NCBI GenBank assembly: GCA_033239525.1
Contig: BSYO01000015.1
Span: 16,429,713 to 16,493,712 of the forward strand
DNA from: Nepenthes gracilis
Lineage: Eukaryota > Streptophyta > Magnoliopsida > Caryophyllales > Nepenthaceae
Reading direction: 5' to 3'
DNA length: 64,000 bases
A program made the translations under genes and the position numbers. The notes beneath the pieces are model-generated. The model worked only from the letters and a program-made list of their open reading frames with translations, was not told the origin of the DNA and ran no database searches. This document shows, one piece after another, positions 47,346-59,274 of this stretch; position 1 is the stretch's first letter, and each line of letters begins with the position of its first letter.

Positions 47346-49255
47346 TTTTTGTTTTAATATATATGTATGTAGCCCTTTAACTTTCTTACTTTGAAAATTG
47401 CTAAATGTATATGGTTTTCACTTAAAGTTTTGATATTTTACTTAGATTTTAATGAATATTTAAAAATTTTATCTGCTTTGTGTAAAATAAGTGAATATTT
47501 AAAATATTATACTCATATATACAAATATTTATAAAATAAAAGTTATGAAATTATATATTTGGGTCATAAATATGAAAATCTATGCATATTTTTTGAATCA
47601 AGTTCTATTTTATTATTTAATTTGATATTTTTAATTTTCATAAGATAAAATGTTTTATATGTTTTCTATAGAGAGGAATGATTTTGAGCATTTTATTATA
47701 AAATCACTCAATTTGGTATTTTCTTAAAAACTATTATAAGAAATAAAAATGAACAATATATTTAAATATTTTAATATATTTAGGTAGATTTAAGGACTAC
47801 ATCTACCCCTACAAGTAGCAAAGAATGTGACATTTGATTTCATTAATATGGAGTAATACATAGATGATTCACTTATGAATCTAAATAGTAATGCTTTGGC
47901 TAAAAATTATCGAGAGTATATATAATCTTTTTTTTAAATCTAGTCTTTAAATCCCTGATTATTAGATTTTTACATGTTTTTAATTTTTAAGATTTTACCT
48001 ACATATAATTTGATTTTTGAGATTTTTAAATTTTGATCGATATTTGAACTTATCAGATTTTAGATTTTGGATTTTAAACTTTTAATCCTCTGGATTTATG
48101 ATATTTAGACTTTTTGGTGATTCTATATTTTGTACTATTTGATATTCATCTATAAATTATAAATTTTACATATGAAATTATATTTTGACATTTGTTAATT
48201 AGATATTTGACATATTTGAATATTCAACTTCTCTTCCTCTCTCTTATTCTTCTTTTTCTCTCTCGTCTCATCTTCTTTTCTATAAAAATGAATAAAAGCA
48301 TTGTGTACGCTATTTATATAATCAAATCAGCGTACTAGCGCCGATCAGTCGTGTATTAGACACTATCCAAACTGTTCAAAATAAACATAAGTGCCCCAAA
48401 ATCATTCTTTGGACGTACACATTCTGTCTAAAATATACATAAACATAAATTAAGTATTCTTCAGGTACTAAATATGGTCCCAAAAACTGACTTTTTTTCT
48501 TTAAATTTTTATCAAATAATTATTTTTAAAATAACATAAATTTAATTTCATAACATTATTTCCTCAGCCTCATTTATAAGTGTACTAAGTTCAAATCAAC
48601 TCAGGCTGCACCCCTTTATTCAACTCCCTACTTGTTTCCATAAGAGCACTTGGTGAATAGATGAGTTAACATCATCTGTGTCAGCAATTGGCACTCAGCC
48701 TCCCAGTCAAAAGACATTTGGGCTGTTTTGGTTAGGTCAAGATTCATACCCTTCAAATGTCAATTTTCCACCACGAATTATTCATGAAGTTGATGTTTTG
48801 AAATATAATATTTGAACCCAAAATCTTACATCATAAATCACATATTTTACGATATTTTAAATTTTTTTAAATAAAATTTATATTAAAAAACAGTAAAAAA
48901 ATTATAAAATTTTTACTTTATGAAGCAGAAACCCTAAGCTCTGTAATATTTGACCTGTGTCAACAACTGATAAAAAATAATTGCCTCGATCTTTACTCTC
49001 CAAATTCACAGAGTTAAGTCCTCTAAATTCACTCACTTCCACACTCTTTTTATTTTTTTCTTTTAAATTTTTAATTTTAAAAAAATATTTTTAATTTAAA
49101 CGTCAGAATGTATATTTGACAATGAGTCCTATATTGCTCTTTCATCGTATTAGTTGTTGTGGTGCACATGATCAATTAAACGGATTTGAAGGATCGACTT
49201 GACATAGTTGGATAGTAGTCCAGATTTAAAGTATGTATTAAATAATAAGATTATT
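47346..49255. other. AT-rich intergenic DNA
   Basis: 48220-48300 has a CT-rich tract (CTCTTCCTCTCTCTTATTC) followed by TCTATAAAAATG, which could be the reverse of another GA-leader/TATA fragment. Otherwise nothing was recognised. Confidence 0.35.
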
Positions 49256-49305
49256 AATTATATTATATTATATTATATTATATTATATTATATTATATTA
49301 TATTA
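49256..49305. repeat. (ATTAT)n pentanucleotide microsatellite
   Basis: About ten uninterrupted ATTAT units, with no neighbouring coding sequence. Confidence 0.95.
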
Positions 49306-49559
49306 GTGTGCAAGTTGGATTTGATATTGTTACAAAGCTGGCCCACATTCAACCAAAATTAAATCCGAAAGTGTCAAATTCTTCATAAATTCAACCCAAA
49401 TTTTAGTTAAAGTGCATAAATTTAGGTTTACTACGTATGAATTGGCGAGGGTGGTCCTGTAATTATCAGAAACATCGAGGGTGTTTGTTTGTTCTGATCA
49501 TAATAATATAACAACGTCATTACAAAAGCAAGACATTGACTCCTCCAACTGAAATCGTG

Positions 49560-50038
49560 CAGCGGTTTCTTCTCAATTCTCCAGGGGAATCACAGACGTC
49601 TGGTTTCATGAGCTTTCAAGAGCATCAAACCTGAGAAGTATGCAAGAACTCCTCCTTTGGATAATTTTTCTGTAAAAAGTTAGATTTGTTCTTCATTGTT
49701 ATTTAATCTTGGCTTTTTCCCCCCATTTTTTTATTTCATGTCGATAGATTTAACTAAGAGATTGCTTTGCGCAATATATTTTGCATTCAACACAAATTCA
49801 TTTGGATTCAACGTCCTTTTGGGTTTTGAATACTTGAGGAAACATGGATTGTTGATAGAATTTGTGGAAAAGAATAATTCCTTATTTCAATTGAAATTAC
49901 TGTTCGATATTTGCAAAATATATCTTGTTGATTGTTTACCCTAATTTCTTTCCCAAACTTCTGTACATTGAAATCTTTTGTGGTCTAGTTGTTAATCTTT
50001 TATGGATTCCTGGAAACTTGAGAAAGCCTAGTCTGAAG
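49560..50038 (+). other. Candidate 5' leader region of the GRAS gene
   Basis: Composition changes from AT-rich to balanced near 49540. A strong donor, CTGAAG|GTAAGG, occurs at 50038-50039, and the nearest plausible acceptor before the GRAS start is TTTTTGCAG at 57418-57426. PAT1-branch GRAS genes often have an intron in the 5' UTR, so this may be the leader exon of that gene with an intron of about 7.4 kb. It is an inference without transcript support. Confidence 0.25.
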
Positions 50039-52334
50039 GTAAGGATGATCGAAAATGACTTTCTACTCTCAATCAATCTATCTATCTATCTGTCGCCTTG
50101 TATGTTCTCTTTTACTCGGATTTTTCGAAGTAAAATAGGGGAAATTGAACTTTTTACTGTGATTTGTGTTTTTGATGATTAACTGAAAACAGCACCTCTT
50201 GTTTGATGGGGGATGATACAGTCAATTTAAAGCTAAAGAATATGGTTTGCCCAGATTTTTTTTATTAAATAAAGAATCTGTAGAAGGTTCATGAACTTGA
50301 TGATCTTAATGAGTTGTTATACTTTCTTTTGGCTAAGTTGAAGTACTAATTACTTGCATTATTTTGTTCAATTTGGCATGAGAGTGAACTTGGCACAAGA
50401 GTGGAGTAGTTTTATTATGACTTAAAAGTTATGGTTTCAAATCATGGAAACAATCTCATTAAAAATGTAGTGTAAGGCTTTGTACATCTGTGTCTCCTCT
50501 GCGGGAATGACATCAATTGAACCTTATTATTTTGTTTAATTTCCCATCAAAGATTAGACGTACCTTTATTTCTAAAGTGCCTTTTTCAACCCATAACTCA
50601 TCACTTTACACGGTTTCAAGAGTTGGACTGATCAGTGTTCATCCACTATAAAGTGTTACGTGTATATGAATTTAGAGAAATTATATTGTTTGATTGGTCT
50701 TTATTTTTAGGAGGTTGATTTCTTTCGTCGTTTCCTTCTCTCCCTAAGAAAGTGTTTTTTTTTTTTTTTTTTTGGGGTGGTGGGGGAATCTCTTAAATGT
50801 ATTTTTGTTGGTAAAGCTTTGACGGTTGTTGATAAATGCACACTTAAGTCTTCCAATGAATTTTATTATTATTATCATTAGTTTGCCTAGTTGAAAATGT
50901 GTCTGGCATTATGGTGATGATTGTAGTCACAACATGAAATGATCAACTTTTTTTTATAGGGTTTACTAGCTAAAAACCTGCAAAAGGGGAGAGGTGAGAC
51001 TCAAATCTTCGTCAAGAACGGATCTATGGGAATTAAGTGTCAACTACACTGCCCTTAAGTCTCAATTGATCCGCTTTTGCAGCTGAAGAAATTACGGATA
51101 GAATTCCAACTTCTCGTTTACTGCTAAATTAGTGGAACATTTATACTCCCTCTAGGTTTTCCTTTTTCGAATCCTCCATCGTGTAGCTCTTCTCTTCCCC
51201 TATTAAGTTTTTGCCAGTTAAGTGGTCTTTCGTACACTTTTGTAATGCTGTATTCTGCTCGAGCAGATGGTTTGAAGCTTTATGCTGTTTATCTTATCAT
51301 CATTTTTGGTTAAGCTACCTGAACGATTTCGTTTTGGGTCAAGAGATTCTAATTTTTGTCAGGTTTTAGTTATGTTTCAGATTGACGGTTTTTAATTTTA
51401 CGGTTATCAAACCTGACTGATATATCTACAGTTTCTTTATGTTTTTACTGTGGAAAAAATATTAGTAAGTTAAAATAATGTTTTTATTATAGGGCTACAT
51501 CAAGCAAACTTCATATTTGAAGTTCTATTCTCTTTTATTTTTCCTTTTTTTATAAGTCAATAGGAATGCTTATTTATTTCTTTATCTTTATTGGGTGTAA
51601 ATATATATTATTATATGTAAAAATTATGAATTTAGAGTTGTAATATGTATGCTTATAATTATTAGCTTGCTGCAAGAAAAGCTTTTACCTCCCTTATATT
51701 ATAAAAAGGATAAATCAATATGAACTTTATGTTTTGTATAAATATTGGTTTTTATTTGATAATCTTAGTAGGAATCTTTTTTAAGGAAACATGAATTCCG
51801 AACCGTCTGAGCCAGTCAAACTGGTTCAATTACAGTTCAAAATAATATTGAACCAGTATAATCAATTTGGGTCAAAAACATGTTCATGGTTCTTATGACA
51901 GAACTTTGAACACTCCTACCCACTATCCAGTTAGGGCATTAAGCATCGGTGCAAGTCTTAGAGTTTTGACATATCCCCTTTTCAAGGCTTGAAGCTTATA
52001 TCACTAAATGTTGTTCTGACTCAAGTATGAGTTTTTAAGTACAGCATGAATCGGGTTTGCCTACCTTCCCTAATTTTGTGAAATTTTCAACTTCAATACT
52101 CCCGATATCATATTCATGCCCTTTTACGTGTCAAAGGATTAGAGCCATACAAGATGCTGACAAAGAGTGGAAACAAATACACATCATAGCCATCCTTGGG
52201 ATTGGATTAGAACCATATCACGAACAGCATCAAGGAATGTGAGACGTCCAATAAAAAACTCAAATTATTTTGTGGTTTAAATACAATTCTCCATTACTTA
52301 GCTCCTTTGAATTGTTAGGACCAGGGATGTAATT

Positions 52335-53065
52335 ATCAGCTAATTTGGCAAAATATCGACTGATATGCATAGGTATCGGATCCCTCGATACTGATATTGT
52401 CTTTTATTGTGATAATATCATAATATATTTATGATATACCTCGCTATATATGAGCTAGCATGATTAATATTTGGTCAATATATCAGTTAAAATGTTCATA
52501 TCAACTTACAATTGTTAAAAATTTTTTCTCTTGATATGTCAAATATCGATACGTATTGTCTAATATATGCAACACCAATATGGCCTTAATTGATACCGGT
52601 ATTGATATTGCTATAATTGATGCTGATATTTTCATTCATTGTTGGGGCTAATTTTTAAGTTGCTCTCCTTCAACTCTGCCTGGAAAATCTTTGTGTGTCG
52701 ACATCATTTGCTTGTATAATGTGAGAAAATTATAATGGGTTGTGTCAGCATAAGAACTCTCTCTCTTATATTGCCTCGCATCCTCTCAATCGTGTGTTTT
52801 AATTGAATATGGTGACACAGTGGTCTCATTATAATCGAATATTGATCACTTGATCACTTTCATACAATGAAATATTGGTCAATATATAATCCAATACTGA
52901 CATTTTTAGTATTATGATAAATTCACATTATGTCGTTGCATCAACAACATATCACAATTTATAATTTGATAAAATATTTGTTGATATTTTTCTCCAATTC
53001 CAATTGGCAAAACTAATTTTATGTTCAATTTGTCTAATATCAATATGGTCATACTAATACAGTCA
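52335..53065. repeat. GATAT-type dispersed repeat, long copy
   Basis: Holds AATATCGACTGATATGC, CCTCGATACTGATATTG, TATATATGAGCTAGCATG, TTAAAAATTTTTTCTCTTGA, AATATCGATACGTATTG, GATACCGGTATTGATATTG. The block to 52640 aligns by eye with 11925-12245. A second, weaker block lies at 52830-53065. Confidence 0.5.
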
Positions 53066-54129
53066 TGGCTGATGTCAATATTTTCAATCATCTCTTGTTG
53101 CCTGCAGTATAACGATTGTTGTCTATGCTAGTCATGATCGCATCAAGATGTACCGTGTCTGTTTTAGGTGTTTGATTCATTCCTGACATAATAGTATACT
53201 TGAATGAAGGGTTATTCTAGCCACCGGCTTATTTGCTCTCTGGTGGTAAAACTACAATGGATCAATAACAAGTTATTTTTTGCTTTTGAGTATTTCTATT
53301 TGCTTCATCCGCAATGAGGCATGTTCATAGTCACTCTGGCATTGTTTCTTTATTACATGTCTTGTAGGCCTCCAATATGTATTTGTCAAAAGTTTAATAC
53401 TCTCGTCACATTTTTCTATGCTGCTTACATTTTCACAATGTGACCTACAAAGTTAAGTTTGTGATGAGGCTACACGCTTTGGAGGAGTAGCTGGATTGCA
53501 TAGAGGTGCTCAAGCGGTCAATTAATAGAACCAGGGTGCCAAACCACCATGGTTGGACTTCGCATAGTACTGAACTGTCCTGATGCTTGAATACCAAGGT
53601 TTGCTGATGCTGAACTACACTGATGCTCGGTTCCTGAACTATGATTATGCTTGGTTAATGAGCCTCATATACACTCATGTGGTGTGCGAAAGTTTGAGCA
53701 GCGGGGTAGATATGTAGATATTATTTTTCATTGAAGGCATTATGGTAAGTAGGATTTTAGGCGTTATTAGGGTTACAATTGGTTATAAGTAGGATTTTAG
53801 ACGTCATTAGGGCTACCGTTAGATATATAGCAGGCCTTGAAACAGATTCGAGTATCAATGTTTTCAAGAATTGTGGAAAGGCTCGCTGATTCTAAGAGTT
53901 TGGGACCCATTTGTTTGGGGGGGGGGGGATAAGCCTTTTATAGGCACGTCCTGTAAATCAAAGAATGTCTTAAGGAAATGTTTCAAGGATTGTTACAATG
54001 TCACTTTATTTAAGACATTATTTGCCCCATATAAATACAAATGAGTTCATGCGAATCATATTTAGGATATAATAAAATTTTATTTGTGTTGGATTTTAAG
54101 TTACTTCCTTATAAATTTCACTTTTAATG

Positions 54130-56277
54130 GACAAGTTATTTGAAAGTTCGCTCAATTTTGGTATGAGGATTCACATGAGCGAACGATAGTAGTGTCACAG
54201 GAGATTGGCGCATGTGCATAGGTAGCAATAGCGGGCACACCCAATGGGAGGCTCATGTGATGATAGCAGAAGGTGCGTACAAGCAAAATTGGCTTATAGC
54301 ATTTGAACGCTAGCCGAGGTATAAAAATCCTTTTGTGAAATTTGGTGCATTTTAACACTTAGAGTGCCACATGAAGAGAGAAAATGGAAAAAAGAGAGAA
54401 GATAAAGATTTTTTCCATCAGGTTGAGATCCAATTCGAATTTTATTTCTTACCAAGCTCGGGTATATTATTCTAGCTTTGATTATAGGACGTTTTATCGA
54501 TTAATTGATCGTTTTCTTGTTATATTATTTTCTAGTCGGTTACCATGTGTGTTCGAGGTTATATTCAATTGGTTATTCATACGAATTGTTGTGAATGACT
54601 TTCAGAAAGAACTATTTGTAACTATACACTTTATTAGTTTGTCTCGTAATTTTTTTCTTTGGTTGAGAAGGGTATCTACGTTAGATTTTATTGTATAAAT
54701 TGTGTACTTGGTTACGTATTATTGTTCATTGTACTCATTTGGGAGATTGGTGATTGATGATTAACAGAAATTCTGATTTGTTTTCGCTATACCTGTGTTG
54801 TACGTGTTTTGAATCCTAACAAGTGATATTAGAGAGTATGTCTTTCGGTGGGAAAACTATAATTTGATAACATTGATGTCAAAGAGCTTTCTATTCTATG
54901 TTGAGCAATTTAATGGGTAAAATAATTTCATTTTTTAGCAAAATAGAGTGATGAACATTTTGACCCCTGAGGAAACAGTTAAAATACTAAGAAACAGGTG
55001 GAAAGTCCAAAAGACTGAATGGCGAAGAGTGTTAATATGTGAGAGATTTAGTTAATTGTACAATTATGCTATATCTTGCGAACAACACTGTTTTAGAAGC
55101 CATTAGTTTGTCAGATCTAACAAAGGTCTGGATGAAACTCAAGTGTCAATATAAATCCTTGACGATAAGGTTGCATATGAATAAGCAACTTTGTAGCCTC
55201 CGATTGTCAAAAGGGGAAGTTTTGAGAAGCACTTGAACGAGTTCAACCAGATTGTAATGTAAATGTTCGTTATTGATGAGGAGATTAAGGATAATGACAA
55301 GGCATCGATGTTGTTGGTTTTGTTGCTAAACATGTACGATCATATTGTGGCTACCCTATTGTTCGGAAAGGACATGTTCAACATTGATGAGATTATCGCT
55401 TTTTTACTTATGAGCAATTTTAGGTGAAAGGAAAGTGGTCAGGTTTTGGGGCAATCAAGTGCCTTGGTGTAGTAGTGATATTAGGCATGGTATATTGATG
55501 AAGAGAGGCGACAAGTCGTTGAGTAGCACCCGTCGGTCCAAACTTAAGGACATTAAGTGTTATTATTTAGGCAAAAGCGGCCACGTGAAGTGGGAATTTT
55601 TCAAGTATAAGTAGGAAAAGGCTAGTGGTAGAGAGCGATAAGAGAGGAGTGATCATGACGATAATAATCAGGTATCTATCACTACCTACGAAGGCCTTCT
55701 AGTCGTCGACGTGGAGCTTCACAATCTGCGAGATGAATTGGGTGATGGATACCAAATTGTCACTCCATAAGACATTGAGGAAGTCCTTCACGTCCCATAT
55801 GTTCAGGAATTATGGGGTATAGAAGATGTGGAACAATGGCTCGTTGATAGTAGTTGGCATTGAGGAAGTTTGCTTGTGGATAAGCAATAGGACATCTCAT
55901 GTCGAAGAACATGTGACATGCTTTAGGTGTGAGGTTGAATTTGATTTAAACCAGCAAGCTTAATGATGAGGGTTTTTCTATAACATTTAGCAAAAGCTAA
56001 TAGAAGCTCCCCAGAGGCTCGTAGTTGTGGCAAAAGGAAGCAAACATTCAAGCGAGTACTTGGTAAAGGCTTTGGTTGTTAAGAGTAACGCAAAGGTGAC
56101 CAATAGGAGATTTGGTCAAGGTTAATGAGAGTTTTTCACATTAAATTATTGTGTGACTTGTGTGCTTGGTTTTCATATTATTTCTTGTCCTCACATGACA
56201 AATTGGTTGTTAACAATTGTCAGGAGAATCAGGTTCGTTTTCACTATGTTGGTATTGTGTGTGCTCTGAATCCCAAT
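54130..56277 (+). mobile_element. Decayed Ty1/copia retrotransposon with large internal deletion
   Basis: The 5' LTR end is at about 54821 (GAATCCTAACA), followed at once by a primer-site-like TGATATTAGAGAG, a decayed form of the initiator-Met primer site TGGTATCAGAGC. Its last about 150 bp (54670-54821: TGTGTACTTGGTTACGTATT, TGATTTGTTTTCGCTAT) align by eye with 56130-56277 (TGTGTGCTTGGTTTTCATATT, GGTTCGTTTTCACTATG), the partial 3' LTR. Between them are gag and protease remnants only. The left boundary is uncertain; a TATA-like GGTATAAAAATCC at 54318 fits a promoter within the 5' LTR. Confidence 0.7.
54895..55935 (+). pseudogene. Ty1/copia gag-protease pseudogene
   Basis: Frames interrupted by many stops read, in order: VEQFNG and NRVMNILTPEE (gag start); SLTIRLHMNKQLCSLRLSKG and LNEFNQIVM (UBN2/gag core); DKASMLLVLLLNMYDHIVAT and LLFGKDMFNIDEI; a decayed zinc knuckle, CYYLGKSGHVKWEFF, with two of the CCHC ligands lost; and WVMDTKLSLHKTLRKSF, where copia protease normally has its D-(S/T)-G active site. 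Integrase, reverse transcriptase and RNase H are absent. The order and spacing make the assignment secure even though every domain is broken. Confidence 0.8.
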
Positions 56278-57630
56278 AATTTGACTGCATTTTACACTAA
56301 TGAAATCACATCCGGATGCTTCAATAGAAAAAAATAAAAAAGATTATCTAACTCTAATAGTTATTTTTTTTAACAAATAATTACAAAGAATGATATGACA
56401 TTTTGGGAGTGTTCCCTCCCCCTAAAAAACCAACCATTAATGTAGATTTTATAGAGGGTAAGGTGAAAGGGCATGTTTGTTCTGAACAATTATGTCTTTT
56501 CTCATTATTTATTCATGCCTATTTGTACTGCTAAGAGACGTCTGTTTAAATAGTTACATTAATTCAAACAATCACAACTATTTAAGTACTCTCTTCTTAT
56601 TTTGAAAATTTCTAACCCCATTGGGGTATTTTCTTTGATGTTTCAAGAATTCATTTTGCCTTGGCTAATTTAAGATCACTTATATGATCCTGATTAAGTG
56701 GTTCATTCCATTATCTTATAGATTGATGTTGATCAATGAATCATCCATTTCATCAACTATCTGTATTGAATCTATGTCTTGGTATGCACATATGTTGTTA
56801 TTGCTTCTTTCAACTGCCTGAACTATTTTTTGCCTAATGTCATCTTAACTTACGAGCCACCTAAGCTGTAAGATTTTGCTTCCATGCATATGATCAAGGT
56901 TCTATTTGTTTGGAGGAACAAGACAGAAGACACATGCCCATGTTCCTTCTCTACATGACCGAAGTATTTATGTAGAATTCAGGCAGTTTAAAGTTGTCTT
57001 CTGTGACCATCTCTCGTATCTTACTGATTCTGTATTTATGGGTTGGTAATTTCACCTCGCCCCAAACCAGTGGTGTTATCCACCCCATAAGGATAGTGGG
57101 GCAGAGATGGTATTAGATCTCCCTGGCCCGATTTCATATATTTTTGAAATTTTACATGTATTGGTATATACTATTTATACTTAGTATCATACATTTTTAC
57201 TCAAAACTCAATACATATGGATATAGAATATATACTACTATAGTTATTTTTTTTTATTTTTTTAATTGAAACTACTACTTAGCAGGGTACCTGTCCCTGC
57301 ACCGATTTTCAATGGGCGGGTATGGTATCTGAAAAAACCTCCCCGTCCCTCCTCATTGCCATCTCTATTTCTGACAGCTGAATTAAGGGAACAGAACTAA
57401 TGGATTGCACATAATAATTTTTGCAGATAATTTCTATTCATGATTATAAACCTCATCCTCCAGCTTGAATAGGATGGAAATGAATTGCTGTAAACTTATT
57501 GCTGGATTCAGTGAAGTAAAACTACAGCATTTGAGTTGACTGGCAGTATACATCTAGAAAAAAAGAGAGAGAGAAAAGAGTAGCAGTAAATTCAGAGGTG
57601 ATAAGTAGTTGCTCACTCACTAAACTGCCT

Positions 57631-59274
57631 ATGCAAACATCCCAAGAACAGCAAAGGTCCAGCAGAGTCCACCAGTTGCACCAGCACCAGCCACCACCAG
57701 AGCCGCCGCCCTTGTCATCCCATTTCCAGATCTTAGAAAACATCGCTTTCCCAGAAAATGCCAGCCAACGATACACTGATGCTTCTATTCAAACATACAA
57801 CGAGCAATGCTTCACCATGAACTCCTCTCCTGTGACTCCCGGACAGGACTTCTATGACTCTCCCTTCACCATCAGCACCTCATCGAACCAAAGCACCTTT
57901 TCCCCTCTCGGGTCTCAGTCGTATGCCTCCGATCCCCATCACTCTTCCGACAGCTGCTGTGGGTCTCCAGTGAGTGGATCTTCCGGAGTTGTTGACGACT
58001 ATGAGCTGAGGAAGAAGCTTAGAGAGCTGGAGATCTCTTTGCTCGGGCCTGATCCGAATCCGTCAGGCAGCAACTTTTGCCCCTATAATGGGGTACCCCA
58101 CGAAGCAGGCCCCACTGTTAGGAAGGACCGAACAATGGAGATGCTTTCCGGGATGGATGTGAAGCAAGTGTTGATTCTATGTGCTCAAGCAGTTTCAGAA
58201 GATGATATATCTGCTGCGTCAAGATTGATGGATATTTTAGGACAGATGGTGTCTGTCTCCGGGAGCCTGATCGAACGGTTGGCAGCATATATGTTGGAAG
58301 GCCTTAGGGCAAGGATGGAATATTCCGGGTATACGATATACCGAAAGCTGAGGTGTGAGCAACCAACGAGTCGAGAGCTGCAATCCTACATGCATATCCT
58401 TTACCAGATCTGCCCGTATTACAGGTTTGGGTATGTATCCTCCAACATTGTCATCCAGGAGGTGATGGAGAACGAGGAGAGAATCCACATCATTGATTTT
58501 CAGATTGCGATGGGCACCCAATGGATACTGTTCATCCAGTCACTAGCGAACCGGCTGGGTGGGCCCCCATTCGTACGCATCACAGGAATTGATGACTCGC
58601 ATTCGGCCTATGCTCGTGGGGGCGGTCTTGAAATCGTTGGGGATAGGCTCTCCAAGGTGGCCGAATCATGTGGGGTCCCATTCCAGTTCCATGCTGCGGC
58701 CATGTCGGATGGTCAGGTGAAGCGGGCCAACCTTGGTGTCCAGGCCGGAGAGGCTCTGGCGATCAACTTTCCTTTTGTGCTGCATCATGTGCCCGATGAG
58801 AGCGTTAGCACAGCCAATCGCCGGGACCGGCTCTTGAGGTTGGTGAAGAGTCTATCGCCAAAGGTCGTCACGCTTGTTGAGCAAGAATCGAACACCAACA
58901 CTGCCCCTTTCTTTAACCGGTTCCTTGAGGCACTAGCCTTCTACACGGCGATGTTTGAGTCAATTGACGTTGCCCGCCCGAGGGATGACAATCAGAGGAT
59001 CAATGCAGAGCAACATTGCCTGGCCCGTGACATAGTGAACGTGATCGCATGTGAGGGCCCACAGAGGGTGGAACGGCACGAGCTCCTCGGGAAATGGAAG
59101 GTGAGATTCACGATGGCTGGATTCACGCAGTGCCCATTGAGCTCCTCAGTGCAGAACACAATCCTAGATATGATGGGGGAGTATCACGAGAACTACAGGC
59201 TTAAAGAGTGGGACGGGGCTCTCTATTTGGGCTGGAAGAAGCGGGTTTTGGCAACCTCCTCAGCCTGGAGGTAA
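57631..59274 (+). CDS. GRAS transcription regulator, PAT1 branch, single coding exon, 547 aa
   Basis: The start chosen is the ATG at 57631 because PAT1-branch proteins begin MQTSQ and this one reads MQTSQEQQRSS. Residues 1 to about 165 are a Ser/Pro/Gln-rich variable region with the branch motifs YNEQCFTMNSSP, SNQSTFSPLGSQS and ELRKKLRELEISLLGPDP. The GRAS domain then follows in order: LHRI from about 175 (VKQVLILCAQAVSEDD), the VHIID-type core IHIIDFQIAMGTQW at about 284, LHRII with VLHHVPDESV, the PFYRE region SPKVVTLVEQESNTN through FYTAMFESID, RVERHELLGKWKVRF at about 478, and a SAW motif ending GALYLGWKKRVLATSSAW. Members of this branch (PAT1, SCL5, SCL13, SCL21) act in the nucleus in phytochrome and defence signalling. 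All core motifs appear intact. The exact orthologue is not assigned. Confidence 0.95.
   Translation: MQTSQEQQRSSRVHQLHQHQPPPEPPPLSSHFQILENIAFPENASQRYTDASIQTYNEQCFTMNSSPVTPGQDFYDSPFTISTSSNQSTFSPLGSQSYASDPHHSSDSCCGSPVSGSSGVVDDYELRKKLRELEISLLGPDPNPSGSNFCPYNGVPHEAGPTVRKDRTMEMLSGMDVKQVLILCAQAVSEDDISAASRLMDILGQMVSVSGSLIERLAAYMLEGLRARMEYSGYTIYRKLRCEQPTSRELQSYMHILYQICPYYRFGYVSSNIVIQEVMENEERIHIIDFQIAMGTQWILFIQSLANRLGGPPFVRITGIDDSHSAYARGGGLEIVGDRLSKVAESCGVPFQFHAAAMSDGQVKRANLGVQAGEALAINFPFVLHHVPDESVSTANRRDRLLRLVKSLSPKVVTLVEQESNTNTAPFFNRFLEALAFYTAMFESIDVARPRDDNQRINAEQHCLARDIVNVIACEGPQRVERHELLGKWKVRFTMAGFTQCPLSSSVQNTILDMMGEYHENYRLKEWDGALYLGWKKRVLATSSAWR

Noticed and set aside
53917..53929. Poly-G run of 11
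   Set aside because: A simple homopolymer next to degraded repeat DNA, with no function indicated.
58237..58521. 94-codon frame antisense to the GRAS gene
   Set aside because: A shadow of the conserved GRAS coding sequence.
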